From NCBI GenBank assembly GCA_002779065.1, contig PEXL01000032.1, forward strand, positions 957 through 12,672: a DNA stretch of 11,716 bases, written 5' to 3'. Source of the DNA: Candidatus Diapherotrites archaeon CG08_land_8_20_14_0_20_34_12 (GTDB lineage: Archaea > Iainarchaeota > Iainarchaeia > Iainarchaeales > 0-14-0-20-34-12). The notes under the pieces were generated by a model that saw only the letters and a list, made by a program, of their open reading frames with translations, was not told the DNA's origin and made no database searches. The number at the start of each line of letters is the position of its first letter. The first letter of the stretch is position 1. Shown in pieces: positions 1-7,457 of the stretch. The translations under genes and the position numbers were made by a program.

Positions 1-1
1 T

Positions 2-523
2 TATAAACTAGGGAGGATTTCTACAAAGCCTGCAAAAGGCAAACTTAGATTAAGTTCATCAGATGATGCAAACTTTGTTACATTAGCTTATGAAAATAGA
101 TTTTTCCCTTCATTTAATATGGATGTGAACTTTTTGGTTTTACGGTCTGTTTCCACTCCAGTAGTACCTGGGGGGGAATATCATAGTGGATTGTTTATCC
201 AAGGTGATACCTTTGGAATGGCCCCACAACCAGCAACAGCAGATGATATTAACTTTGGAATATCCTTTGGTGCTTCAACTTCTGCAGTAATGATATTTAA
301 TAATAAATCACCATTAAATGGAGGCCAAGCTTTAGATCTTAACCTGATTAGTGGAAATACTGGGGTTGGGGCTATTAATATTTGGGGAGACTTGAATATT
401 GCCCCACAGTCAGATAACAGAGTAGCCTGGATTGATGGAAATATAATGATGAAAGTAGGAAGTACCTGGAAGAATTGCGGGGCATTATCTGATGGGGCAT
501 TTGCCTGTAATGGTGCAACCTAA
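2..523 (+). CDS. C-terminal part of a probable surface/secreted beta-rich protein (5' truncated)
   Basis: The frame is open from the window edge to TAA at 521-523. It gives 173 residues, with no methionine before the ATG at 119, so the true start lies outside the window. The visible part is rich in G, N, S, T and aromatic residues, with alternating hydrophobic stretches (NFLVLRS, AINIWGDLNI) and little charge. That is typical of beta-stranded extracellular, adhesin-like or fibre-like proteins. The tail has two cysteines (NCGALSDGAFAC) that could form a disulfide. I see no membrane anchor or sorting signal in this part. A run of seven G at 170-176 lies in frame. I do not recognise the family; a surface or appendage role is inferred from composition only. 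The reading frame is solid. Confidence 0.75.
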   Translation, partial: YKLGRISTKPAKGKLRLSSSDDANFVTLAYENRFFPSFNMDVNFLVLRSVSTPVVPGGEYHSGLFIQGDTFGMAPQPATADDINFGISFGASTSAVMIFNNKSPLNGGQALDLNLISGNTGVGAINIWGDLNIAPQSDNRVAWIDGNIMMKVGSTWKNCGALSDGAFACNGAT

Positions 524-606
524 TTCAGATTATTCTTGCAATATATTGTTATAAAGTAAGCTGAGTAATATAATTCTTAGCAGGTTTATGCAATCAATAA
601 AACACT

Positions 607-622
607 CTTTTTTACTGTTTTT
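607..622 (+). terminator. T-rich tracts, possible archaeal terminator
   Basis: Two T-runs (CTTTTTTACTGTTTTT) follow the stop of the upstream gene by about 85 bases. Archaeal RNA polymerase can terminate on T-tracts without a hairpin. I see no convincing stem next to them, so this is a weak call. Confidence 0.3.
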
Positions 623-638
623 AACAAATTTACATTAC

Positions 639-649
639 CTTTTTAAATC
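639..649 (+). promoter_or_regulatory. TATA-like promoter of the 96-aa gene, leaderless spacing
   Basis: CTTTTTAAATC is centred about 26 bases upstream of the ATG at 670. An archaeal TATA box normally sits about 26 bases before the transcription start, so the mRNA would begin at or next to the ATG. No Shine-Dalgarno sequence lies between. Nearly the same element, with one extra T, sits at the same spacing before the YgiQ-family gene. Confidence 0.55.
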
Positions 650-669
650 ATACTTAGAATAATTACAGT

Positions 670-960
670 ATGGCTATAACTGATTTAGTAAAAGCAGCAA
701 GAAGGAATACCCCAACATATACCAGGCCAGTAGAATCTAACTCTCCGATAAAAAATCTTGTTGATTTATCCGATTCTAATGTAGCTACAAAAGCTGCAGG
801 CGGCATGATTGATGGTGAATCAGTAGGGCCAAGATTTGATGAAAAAGCAGATTGGGAAAACTGCAAACACAGGAAGCCTTTGGGCGGAAAAGACATTTGT
901 ACCCAATTTTTCATAAACTGCAGAAAAGAAACTTGCAGCAATAAATTCATCAAAAAGTAA
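670..960 (+). CDS. Hypothetical 96-aa protein with a four-cysteine C-terminus
   Basis: Unrecognised small protein. The first 60 residues are polar, slightly basic and probably flexible. The last third holds four cysteines at 65, 77, 84 and 89 (C-x11-C-x6-C-x4-C) with a nearby histidine (CKHRK), and ends in a lysine-rich tail. The pattern could be a structural zinc site or two disulfides. There is no signal peptide or membrane segment, so it is probably cytosolic, which favours zinc. The ATG is supported by a TATA-like element at leaderless distance and the gene is followed by a hairpin/T-tract terminator, so it looks like a single-gene transcript. The opposite-strand frame over the same bases has no such signals. 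Zinc binding is inferred; no function is assigned. Confidence 0.65.
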   Translation: MAITDLVKAARRNTPTYTRPVESNSPIKNLVDLSDSNVATKAAGGMIDGESVGPRFDEKADWENCKHRKPLGGKDICTQFFINCRKETCSNKFIKK

Positions 961-981
961 ATAATAAAGCTAATTTCTTAT

Positions 982-1020
982 ATTATTTCCTAAGGAAATA
1001 ATCTTTTTCCTAATTATTTT
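982..1020 (+). terminator. Hairpin plus T-rich tract after the 96-aa gene
   Basis: A perfect 9-bp stem (ATTATTTCC, 982-990, with GGAAATAAT, 994-1002) with a 3-base loop begins 21 bases after the stop codon. It is followed by CTTTTTCCTAATTATTTTT. The geometry is that of an intrinsic terminator, although the stem is mostly A-T. Confidence 0.5.
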
Positions 1021-1049
1021 TACATATTTCTACTATTCCTATTTCCATT

Positions 1050-1077
1050 AGGTTTATTTAGCTTATTTTATATTATT
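1050..1077 (+). promoter_or_regulatory. Candidate TATA region of the 170-aa gene
   Basis: Two A/T-rich candidates precede the ATG at 1089: GGTTTATTTAGC (1051-1062, implying a short leader) and TTTTATATTATT (1066-1077, implying a leaderless start). No Shine-Dalgarno sequence is visible. I cannot choose between them. Confidence 0.35.
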
Positions 1078-1088
1078 CTTTAGATACT

Positions 1089-1601
1089 ATGCCTTTGCCT
1101 AAAAGACCTGCAAAAAGGTTTATTGAGAGGATACAATTAACAAGACCGAAAAATGTTTCTAAACTAAGATTTAATAAACGTGTAAGAAGGGCAACAGCTA
1201 AAAATATTGCTGGTCGCATAATACTTGAAACAAGAGGCCAAGAAAAAGGTAAAGATATGCTAAAAGATTCTGTTTGGGGTGGTTTAGCAACCGGTTCTGC
1301 TGATGCACTTACTTCAATACCAAGGATATCTGGATGGATAGGCAAAGACCCAAGAACATTAGGAGAAGCTGCTATTGAAGCAGGCATTATTGCTGCAATC
1401 GGGGCAGGAACATTTGTTGCAGCCGGTGGCATAAGATATGGGGCAAATCGTTTCAAAGCAGGGCGTAATTTTAAAAAATTAAAATCATTAGTTTGGGGAG
1501 ACCCAAAATTAGCTAAAGATATTGCTTTAAGACTTGCGAAGATAGGTCTTGCCAGAGAAAAGGTTGGGCAGATAATCCGTTGGGGAACTAAATTGGAATA
1601 A
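1089..1601 (+). CDS. Hypothetical 170-aa basic protein with a glycine-rich hydrophobic segment
   Basis: Unrecognised family. Residues 1-60 are strongly basic (PKRPAKR, KLRFNKRVRR) and contain the string NIAGRI at 39-44. Residues about 92-116 are hydrophobic and glycine/alanine-rich, with small residues at regular spacing, which suits one membrane helix or a glycine-zipper helix pair. The C-terminus is again basic and helical. A nucleic-acid-binding or membrane-associated role is possible but not shown. The gene is convergent with the transporter gene, with only 38 bases between the two stop codons. The minus-strand frame over 1073-1456 covers only part of it and lacks a plausible promoter. 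NIAGRI recurs in the partial protein at the right edge of the window. Confidence 0.65.
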   Translation: MPLPKRPAKRFIERIQLTRPKNVSKLRFNKRVRRATAKNIAGRIILETRGQEKGKDMLKDSVWGGLATGSADALTSIPRISGWIGKDPRTLGEAAIEAGIIAAIGAGTFVAAGGIRYGANRFKAGRNFKKLKSLVWGDPKLAKDIALRLAKIGLAREKVGQIIRWGTKLE

Positions 1602-1639
1602 TTTTAAAAAAAGTTTAACTAATTTTTAAGAATCTGTTT

Positions 1640-2884
1640 TTAGAATTTTAAAATCCCTATTGTTTGCAAAACCAAAACTATACTTAATATGCTTAATGCA
1701 ATTGCAGATATCCAAGCTATAATATTGAACCATTTTCCATTAGTATACTGCCCCATTATTTTTTTGTTGTTTATTATAAGCAGCATCATTATCAAAATGA
1801 TTGGAAGCATTAATCCATTTATGACCTGCGATAAATACATTATTGGAATTAATGGAATATTTGGAATTAGTATTGTTAATGCACCAATCAGAATCAAAAA
1901 AGTAATTAATCCATAAAATTGCGGGGCCTCTTTGAATTTTTTATTTACGCTGGAATCCCAGCCAAATGCTTCGCATACAAAATATGCCGTGGATAATGGC
2001 AGAATTGCTGCAGCAAATAATGATGCCATAAATAAGCCCAATCCAAATAATATTGAAGCATATGCACCTGCAAATGGCTCCAAAGCCAAAGCAGCATCTG
2101 CTGCGCTATTCACAATAATTCCATTTTTAAAAAGAGTGGCTGATGTTGCCACAATAATAAAAAACATCACAATTACAGTAACTAAGCTTCCAATTATTAC
2201 ATCGATTTTTGAATAATTATACTGCTCTTTCCTTATTCCTTTTTCAACAACCGCAGATTGCAAGTAAAATTGCATCCAGGGTGCAATCGTTGTTCCAATT
2301 AGCCCAACAAGCATTAAGATATAGGCATTGCTTAGATTAATTTGGGGCATAACCATATTCTGGCTTATTTCAGCCCAATTAGGGTTTGCCATAAATCCTG
2401 CAATTACATATGAAATGTAAAACAAACAAGCAAACAAAAAAGCCCTTTCCATTGTTTTATAATTTCCTTTTACAATCAAAACCCAAACAAATATTGCGCA
2501 TAATGGCACTAACAAGTATTTACTTAAGCCAAACATTTCTCCAGAAGCAGCAATGCCCGCAAATTCCCCTAATACATTTCCTAAATTAGTAATTATCAGG
2601 CCAAGCATCAATAGCATTGTAATTTTTATCCTGAAATGTTCCCTTATTAAATCACTTAAACCTTTTCCTGTAATAATTCCCATCCTTACGCCCATTTCTT
2701 GGATGATTATTAAAACAAGGGCAATAGGTATCATTGCCCACAAAAAGCCATATCCAAATTGTGAACCAGCAATAGAATAGGTTGCAATGCCTCCGGCATC
2801 ATTATCAACAGCTGAAGTTATTATTCCTGGACCCAATGTCATCAAAAAAAGCAGAATCATTTTCTTGCTGATTTTAAATGCCAT
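1640..2884 (-). CDS. Nramp-superfamily divalent cation transporter, NRMT-like (probable Mg2+ carrier)
   Basis: A 414-aa polytopic protein with about 11 hydrophobic segments and the SLC11/Nramp layout. The opening LGPGIITSAVDNDAGG and the unwound TM1 site are present, but canonical DPGN is D29-A-G-G. In TM6, canonical MPH is A201-P-W, inside GTTIAPWMQFYLQSAVVEKG. The TM6 methionine normally selects transition metals such as Mn2+ and Fe2+. Loss of this methionine, with changes at the asparagine position, is the known mark of Nramp-related magnesium transporters. Mg2+ is therefore the best substrate guess, and the upstream partner carrying MgtE-type sensor domains supports it. Mn2+ or Fe2+ cannot be excluded. 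The ATG lies 22 bases after the partner's stop codon, with a partial Shine-Dalgarno (AAGGATGTG) between, so the two are almost certainly co-transcribed. Confidence 0.88.
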   Translation of the reverse strand: MAFKISKKMILLFLMTLGPGIITSAVDNDAGGIATYSIAGSQFGYGFLWAMIPIALVLIIIQEMGVRMGIITGKGLSDLIREHFRIKITMLLMLGLIITNLGNVLGEFAGIAASGEMFGLSKYLLVPLCAIFVWVLIVKGNYKTMERAFLFACLFYISYVIAGFMANPNWAEISQNMVMPQINLSNAYILMLVGLIGTTIAPWMQFYLQSAVVEKGIRKEQYNYSKIDVIIGSLVTVIVMFFIIVATSATLFKNGIIVNSAADAALALEPFAGAYASILFGLGLFMASLFAAAILPLSTAYFVCEAFGWDSSVNKKFKEAPQFYGLITFLILIGALTILIPNIPLIPIMYLSQVINGLMLPIILIMMLLIINNKKIMGQYTNGKWFNIIAWISAIALSILSIVLVLQTIGILKF

Positions 2885-2906
2885 TTTTACACATCCTTAA
2901 TTAGAT

Positions 2907-4193
2907 TTAATTTGCCCCATTTTTTTCTAGCTTTTTTCTTCGTATTCTTAATCTTTTGGCAATTACTGGATTTTTTCTCCAAGAATCAGGAACTATCTCC
3001 TCAAATACATCGCTCATTGCCACAACCCCGACTAATTTTTCATTTTCATCAACAACAGGCAGTGCATAAACATGGTATTTGGAAAAAGTTTTAGCTACTT
3101 TTTTTAATGAATCCTTTACATGCACATAAAGAACATTCGGGCTCATAAATTCCTTTACCTTTGTTTTTGGTTTCATTAAAAGCAAATGTTTGGAAGAAAT
3201 TACCCCAACCAATTTTTTATCATCATTAATTGCATATAAGTAATATGGTTCATCCACTTTTTGCGGTTTCCTCAAAAAACTAATTGTTTGTGCAGCGCTA
3301 AAATTCTGTGGGATAGCAAAGAAGTCTGTTCTCATTACCGCCCCTGCTGACTTATCAGGATAGGCCCAGATATTTTCTATCTTTTTAATTATTTTTTCAT
3401 CAAGCTGTTTCATCAATGACTTTAATCTCTCTTTTGATACTATCCCTAATAAATCCGCCATCTCTGCAGGGGATAATCTTTTCAGTATTGAGTTAATTTT
3501 TTGCTCATGCATATGCTCAATAAGTGATTTTTGTATCTCTGGTTCAGATTCAGCAAATGTTTCTGCAGCTGTCTCTTCACTCAATACATTAAATAAAATA
3601 TCTCTTTCCGAATAGCTTAATTCTTCCATCAAATCAGCAATATCTGCAGGGTGAACATCATTTATCTTGCTTCTGTGCACCTTCACATGCAAATGTGCTT
3701 CAGATAATGATAATGGCTGCACATATGCCCAGGGCACTAAATGCTCTTTTATTTGTGGATTGATTGTGTTGGCTACTGATTCAAGCCCTAATCTTCTCAT
3801 CAAGCTTCTTGTGCCAACACCAACACTTGAAATATAAAACTTATTTTCTATCTTTGAAAGCAGAATATCATTTACTCTTACTATCTTAAGGCCATCAACA
3901 TCAACAAGTTGCTTATCAAGCAACACTTCAGTAATAAGCAGATCAGTATCCTGCAATTCGCAGCAGGATAATTTCTCTTTTGTTACATTTAGGTATATTG
4001 CATGGCCTAAACTTGCAATATATTTCCAAGGAAATTTCAATATCTTGCCATTCAACTGAACAACAAAATAGGTAATCTCGGCTAAGTCTTCCCCGTCATT
4101 AAATGCCAAATCCTTTAATATCCCAATTTTATTTCCAATATCGTCGTAGATTGGCTTTTTATAGATCTGGCTGAAGTAGATTACATGAGACAT
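2907..4193 (-). CDS. Soluble PRC-MgtE_N-CBS protein, probable Mg2+ sensor/regulator of the adjacent transporter
   Basis: A 428-aa protein with no membrane segments. In order: a PRC-barrel-like domain (about 1-75, with DDIGNKIGILKDL), a second PRC-like module (about 87-160), an MgtE intracellular N domain (about 175-280, signature DVHPADIADLMEEL), the MgtE-type link YPDKSAGAVM (278-287), and two CBS domains (about 288-345 and 347-405, the second with YALPVVDENEKLVGVVAMSDV). The C-terminal tail is basic. In the MgtE channel these N and CBS domains bind cytosolic Mg2+ and close the pore. Here the channel part is absent and an Nramp-like carrier gene follows 22 bases downstream. The inference is that this protein senses Mg2+ and controls that carrier in trans. 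GGTAAC just before the ATG is at best a weak ribosome binding site. Domain calls are firm; the regulatory link is inferred. Confidence 0.88.
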   Translation of the reverse strand: MSHVIYFSQIYKKPIYDDIGNKIGILKDLAFNDGEDLAEITYFVVQLNGKILKFPWKYIASLGHAIYLNVTKEKLSCCELQDTDLLITEVLLDKQLVDVDGLKIVRVNDILLSKIENKFYISSVGVGTRSLMRRLGLESVANTINPQIKEHLVPWAYVQPLSLSEAHLHVKVHRSKINDVHPADIADLMEELSYSERDILFNVLSEETAAETFAESEPEIQKSLIEHMHEQKINSILKRLSPAEMADLLGIVSKERLKSLMKQLDEKIIKKIENIWAYPDKSAGAVMRTDFFAIPQNFSAAQTISFLRKPQKVDEPYYLYAINDDKKLVGVISSKHLLLMKPKTKVKEFMSPNVLYVHVKDSLKKVAKTFSKYHVYALPVVDENEKLVGVVAMSDVFEEIVPDSWRKNPVIAKRLRIRRKKLEKNGAN

Positions 4194-4212
4194 GTTACCT
4201 TAATTTATCCGA

Positions 4213-4261
4213 GTTTTTTATATTATTTATATTATAGAAGTAGGTTCTTATTCTATATAAT
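4213..4261 (-). promoter_or_regulatory. A/T-rich candidate promoter of the Mg2+ sensor-transporter unit
   Basis: In the 86-base gap after the YgiQ-family gene, the minus strand carries TATTATATAG and, nearer the start, ATATAAATAATATAAAAAAC. The second lies about 20-45 bases before the ATG at 4193. No hairpin/T-tract terminator separates the two genes, so read-through from the upstream gene is also possible. Confidence 0.35.
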
Positions 4262-4279
4262 ATTTTCCTTTTTTGCCTT

Positions 4280-6058
4280 TCATTTTTTCTTGCTTTTTAG
4301 CCCTTCTTTTATCTTTTGTATTTTAGTTAAAAGATCCTGCCTTTTAATCTGCTTTAAAGCAATATCTGCCTTATCTTCAAAGCCATAATCCATGAAATGC
4401 AATAATGCATTCTGCAATTTCTTTTCAGTATATGTTTTTGCAACATATATTTTTTCATTTGTAAATGGATCCATTTCAGCATAATACATTGCTGTTGAAG
4501 CAGTCATTGGGGTTGGGGTAAATAATTGTGTCTGCTTTATGAACATTTTATGCTGGATCATAAAATCAACTAGTTCTGCCATCTCATTTAAACTACAGCC
4601 AGGATGTGCTGAAATGAAATAAGGTATAACATAGTACTCTTTGTGATATTTTTTGTTCAGTTCAGCGAATTCTTCCAAGAACTGCAATAATTCTTTTTTA
4701 TTTGATTTATTCATCAACCTTGTTACTTTTTCTGAAATATGTTCTGGCGCAATTTTTAATTGCCCCGATATATGATACTTAAATAATTCATCTAAATATT
4801 CTGGCTGGTGCAATGCTAAATCAAGCCTTATTCCGCTTCTGATAAATACCCTTTTTATGCCGGGCATTTTTTTGATTTCTTTATATAATTCAATTAGTTT
4901 CTTCCCTTCAACTTCAAGGTTTCCGCAGGCATTTGGGGAAAGGCAATTGTTATAGCAGAGTTTTCCTTTACAACCCAAACCATACATGTTTGCTGACGGC
5001 CCGCTTAAATCATTAATTATTCCTTTGAAATTTTTCATTTTTTTGATTTCTTCAACTTCCTTTTTTATTGATGCAATTGATCTGCTTTGTATTGTTCTGC
5101 CCTGTATCAATGGCAAAACACAGAAAGAACAAGAACCAAAGCAACCTCTGTGGATTTGAATTGAAAATTCAACTGTTTTTAATGCAGGAATTTCTTCCTT
5201 ATATGATGGATGCGCTTTTCTGGTATATGGCAATTCATAAATTTCATCCAATTCTTTTTCAGTAAATGGCAGAACATTCGGATTTGAAATAAGATAGCGG
5301 TCAGCGTGCTTCTGTGCCAAAATTCTTCCGCTGAATGGATCAGAATTAAAATAAATCAAGCGGAATGCTTCATTGAATTTCTTCTTTCCTTCAAAACTTT
5401 CAGCTGAAACCTCTTCAAAGGAAGGCATTTCAATTGTATTTTCCGGTTTTTCCCTTGAATTATATGAAATTCCTTTTAATTCTTTCAAATCTTCAATTGT
5501 TTTTCTTTGTTTCAAAGCATGTGCTATCTCAACAATTGTTTTTTCGCCCATCCCATGTGCTATCAAATCCGCTTTTGCATCAAACAAAACAGATCTCCTG
5601 ACTTTATTGTCAACAAAATCAAAATGTGCAAATCTTCTTACTGTTGCCTCTACCCCTCCAAGGATAATTGGCACACCTTTATATGCTTCTTTTACTTTGT
5701 GTGAATAAACAACGCTTGCCAAATCAGGCCGTAATCCAATCCTGCTAGCAGGTGAATAATCATCTTTATCCCTTGGCTTTTTCAAAGGGGTATAATTTGC
5801 CACTTTAGAATCTAAATTGCCAGCAGTTATCCCAAAAAACAAATTTGGTTTTCCCAATTTTTTAAAATCTTCCAGCTTGTGCCAATCTGGCTGTGCAATT
5901 ATTCCAACAGAAAAACCATTCTTTTCCAAAACACGGGCGATTACTGCTATCCCAAATGCGCTATGGTCTACAAAAGCGTCCCCGCTAATTAGAATCACAT
6001 CTAAAGAGTTCCAGCCTCTTTGCTTTGCCTCTTCTAAACTCATTGGAATGTTTGCCAT
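4280..6058 (-). CDS. ygiQ: YgiQ-family radical SAM protein
   Basis: A 592-aa protein of the YgiQ (UPF0313) family. The N-terminal part contains the family-typical LISGDAFVDHSAFG and VGIIAQPDWH stretches. The radical SAM motif C-x3-C-x2-C (CFGSCSFC, Cys306, 310 and 313 from the ATG used here) binds the 4Fe-4S cluster that cleaves S-adenosylmethionine. A second cysteine-rich stretch follows (GCKGKLCYNNC...NAC), as in other YgiQ proteins. FTPTPMTASTAMYYAEMDP near the C-terminus is also typical. The reaction performed by YgiQ proteins is not established. A TTG three codons upstream (6067) is in frame, but the ATG at 6058 is preferred: it sits about 27 bases downstream of a TATA box, and MANIPMSLEEAKQRGW aligns with the family start. 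Length is near-complete, with no frameshift. Confidence 0.93.
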   Translation of the reverse strand: MANIPMSLEEAKQRGWNSLDVILISGDAFVDHSAFGIAVIARVLEKNGFSVGIIAQPDWHKLEDFKKLGKPNLFFGITAGNLDSKVANYTPLKKPRDKDDYSPASRIGLRPDLASVVYSHKVKEAYKGVPIILGGVEATVRRFAHFDFVDNKVRRSVLFDAKADLIAHGMGEKTIVEIAHALKQRKTIEDLKELKGISYNSREKPENTIEMPSFEEVSAESFEGKKKFNEAFRLIYFNSDPFSGRILAQKHADRYLISNPNVLPFTEKELDEIYELPYTRKAHPSYKEEIPALKTVEFSIQIHRGCFGSCSFCVLPLIQGRTIQSRSIASIKKEVEEIKKMKNFKGIINDLSGPSANMYGLGCKGKLCYNNCLSPNACGNLEVEGKKLIELYKEIKKMPGIKRVFIRSGIRLDLALHQPEYLDELFKYHISGQLKIAPEHISEKVTRLMNKSNKKELLQFLEEFAELNKKYHKEYYVIPYFISAHPGCSLNEMAELVDFMIQHKMFIKQTQLFTPTPMTASTAMYYAEMDPFTNEKIYVAKTYTEKKLQNALLHFMDYGFEDKADIALKQIKRQDLLTKIQKIKEGLKSKKK

Positions 6059-6078
6059 ACTAATCAAGTAGTAATAGA

Positions 6079-6090
6079 GATTTAAAAAAG
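6079..6090 (-). promoter_or_regulatory. TATA box of the YgiQ-family gene, leaderless spacing
   Basis: On the minus strand CTTTTTTAAATC is centred about 27 bases before the ATG at 6058. No Shine-Dalgarno sequence lies between, so the transcript is probably leaderless. This spacing is the main reason for choosing the ATG over the upstream TTG. Confidence 0.55.
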
Positions 6091-6110
6091 AATTGAATTT
6101 GTAAAAATAA

Positions 6111-6147
6111 CCTTAAAAAAGAATTTAATCTGGGCTTGTGCCCAGAT
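6111..6147 (-). terminator. Hairpin plus T-tract terminator of the lipoprotein gene
   Basis: A perfect 8-bp stem (ATCTGGGC with GCCCAGAT, 6128-6135 and 6140-6147) with a 4-base loop starts 20 bases past the lipoprotein stop codon. On the minus strand it is followed by TAAATTCTTTTTTAAGG. The G-C-rich stem stands out in this A/T-rich sequence and has the form of a bacterial-type intrinsic terminator. Confidence 0.7.
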
Positions 6148-6167
6148 AGTATAATTTAAATTTTTCA

Positions 6168-7313
6168 TTAACACTCCAATATTTTGATGCAGCCCATTTC
6201 ATCATTTTCTACTTTTTTTGGCTCGGTGTTTCCGGTGATGCATTTTAATGCTTCTTCTGCAATTGCATCGCTAGGCTCAGGGCATTGCTTGCCTTGGCTT
6301 TGCTTTATCATTGACTTTGACCATTCTATCAAAGTAACACATTTTTGCTCTATTATGCATCCTTCATCATCCTTTATTTCATCAACCTTCATTCCACTAG
6401 TATTGCATGTTTGATTTTCCTCATTAGTTAGCATTTTTGGCGCTTTGCAATAAATTGGTTCCATGCATTGCGGATAAAAGGTTACCCCAGATGATTTTTT
6501 CTCAACGCTTTGCAGGACATATTCAGGCATATTTTGTCCGGATACCTTGAATGCCACTATGTATGGCACTAAAATCTCACTTTTATTGTCAGTTACACAG
6601 GCAGTCATTTCTCCGCTATAGCTGTTAGTGCTTTTTATGCTTATGGTGAATTCTGTACAATCCTTGGAATATGCTTTAGAAATTCCTTTTTTCATTATTG
6701 AAAAGTCCCCCAATAAATTGCCCATTACTGCCCCATTATAATAAGTGTCTTTTAATATGGTTGGGATATCCGATGTCCAAGCATCTGAATCAGCAAATTT
6801 CTTTTCTGCTGTAGCGAACAATGAATTCATGAATGATAACTGGTCGTATTCAATTTTGGCAGATTTTATGTCATCAAATGCCAAGTCAGATTTTCCAATG
6901 CTTTTTGATGTTCCCAATTCCCCGTTATCCAAATATAAAGTAAACTTGGCCCAAGATGAATTATCCGGAGACTGTTCTTCGTCATAAGAGCTAATTATTC
7001 CTGCTATTGCATTGCGGCTTCCGCATTTCAATTCCTTTTCCAGATAATAAACCACATATCTGTTCATCGCTTTGCCTTGTTGGTCATAATTCTTCACAAG
7101 GTAAACAAATTTAAGCGGCAATGCGCTTTTTTTCTCCTCAACCTTTGGTTTTTCAACCTCGACCTCTTTTGGAGTATTGTTATCTGCTACAGCCACAACT
7201 GGTTTTTCATTAGCTGCATCAGTTTTTTCTGCAGGTTTTTGTTCTGCGCACCCCAATATGAAAAGTGCAACAACAATCAACACTGCTAATAAAATCACAT
7301 TTTTATATATCAT
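6168..7313 (-). CDS. Lipoprotein with a duplicated four-cysteine C-terminal module
   Basis: A 381-aa exported protein of no family I recognise. The N-terminus is a short basic segment, a hydrophobic core and a lipobox-like ILGC (Cys22), which points to lipid anchoring outside the membrane. Next comes a low-complexity K/E/P/V linker (about 25-65), then a globular region (about 66-290) with scattered cysteines. The C-terminus holds two copies of a module: C-x13-C-x15-GC-type-x5-C ending GCIIEQKC, and C-x13-C-x16-C-x5-C ending GCIKILEC. The conserved spacing suggests disulfide-bonded repeats, as in small extracellular cysteine-rich domains. It appears to be transcribed alone: an A/T-rich promoter is just upstream and a strong hairpin terminator follows. 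A cell-surface binding role is inferred from architecture only. Confidence 0.82.
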   Translation of the reverse strand: MIYKNVILLAVLIVVALFILGCAEQKPAEKTDAANEKPVVAVADNNTPKEVEVEKPKVEEKKSALPLKFVYLVKNYDQQGKAMNRYVVYYLEKELKCGSRNAIAGIISSYDEEQSPDNSSWAKFTLYLDNGELGTSKSIGKSDLAFDDIKSAKIEYDQLSFMNSLFATAEKKFADSDAWTSDIPTILKDTYYNGAVMGNLLGDFSIMKKGISKAYSKDCTEFTISIKSTNSYSGEMTACVTDNKSEILVPYIVAFKVSGQNMPEYVLQSVEKKSSGVTFYPQCMEPIYCKAPKMLTNEENQTCNTSGMKVDEIKDDEGCIIEQKCVTLIEWSKSMIKQSQGKQCPEPSDAIAEEALKCITGNTEPKKVENDEMGCIKILEC

Positions 7314-7325
7314 TTACAAACACCC

Positions 7326-7339
7326 GTATAGTTTATAGA
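7326..7339 (-). promoter_or_regulatory. Candidate TATA box of the lipoprotein gene
   Basis: On the minus strand TTCTATAAACTATA lies about 13-26 bases before the ATG at 7313. GGGTG between them is a partial Shine-Dalgarno match. If the TATA box sets the start, the leader is very short or absent and the GGGTG would not be used. Confidence 0.4.
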
Positions 7340-7457
7340 ATACTTTGCTTAAGGGAATTCTTCTATTTAAGGATTTCCTTATGCCTTCTTGGTATTAGTG
7401 CTAACAAAACATAATTATGCAATAAAATTAGAAATTAAAAAAAATATAAAATTAAAT

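Noticed and set aside
663..953. Minus-strand frame opposite the 96-aa gene
   Set aside because: Hydrophobic, low-information translation typical of a shadow; the promoter and terminator belong to the plus strand.
6059..6067. TTG start of the YgiQ-family gene three codons upstream
   Set aside because: The ATG at 6058 has a TATA box at leaderless spacing and aligns with the family start; nothing supports the TTG.
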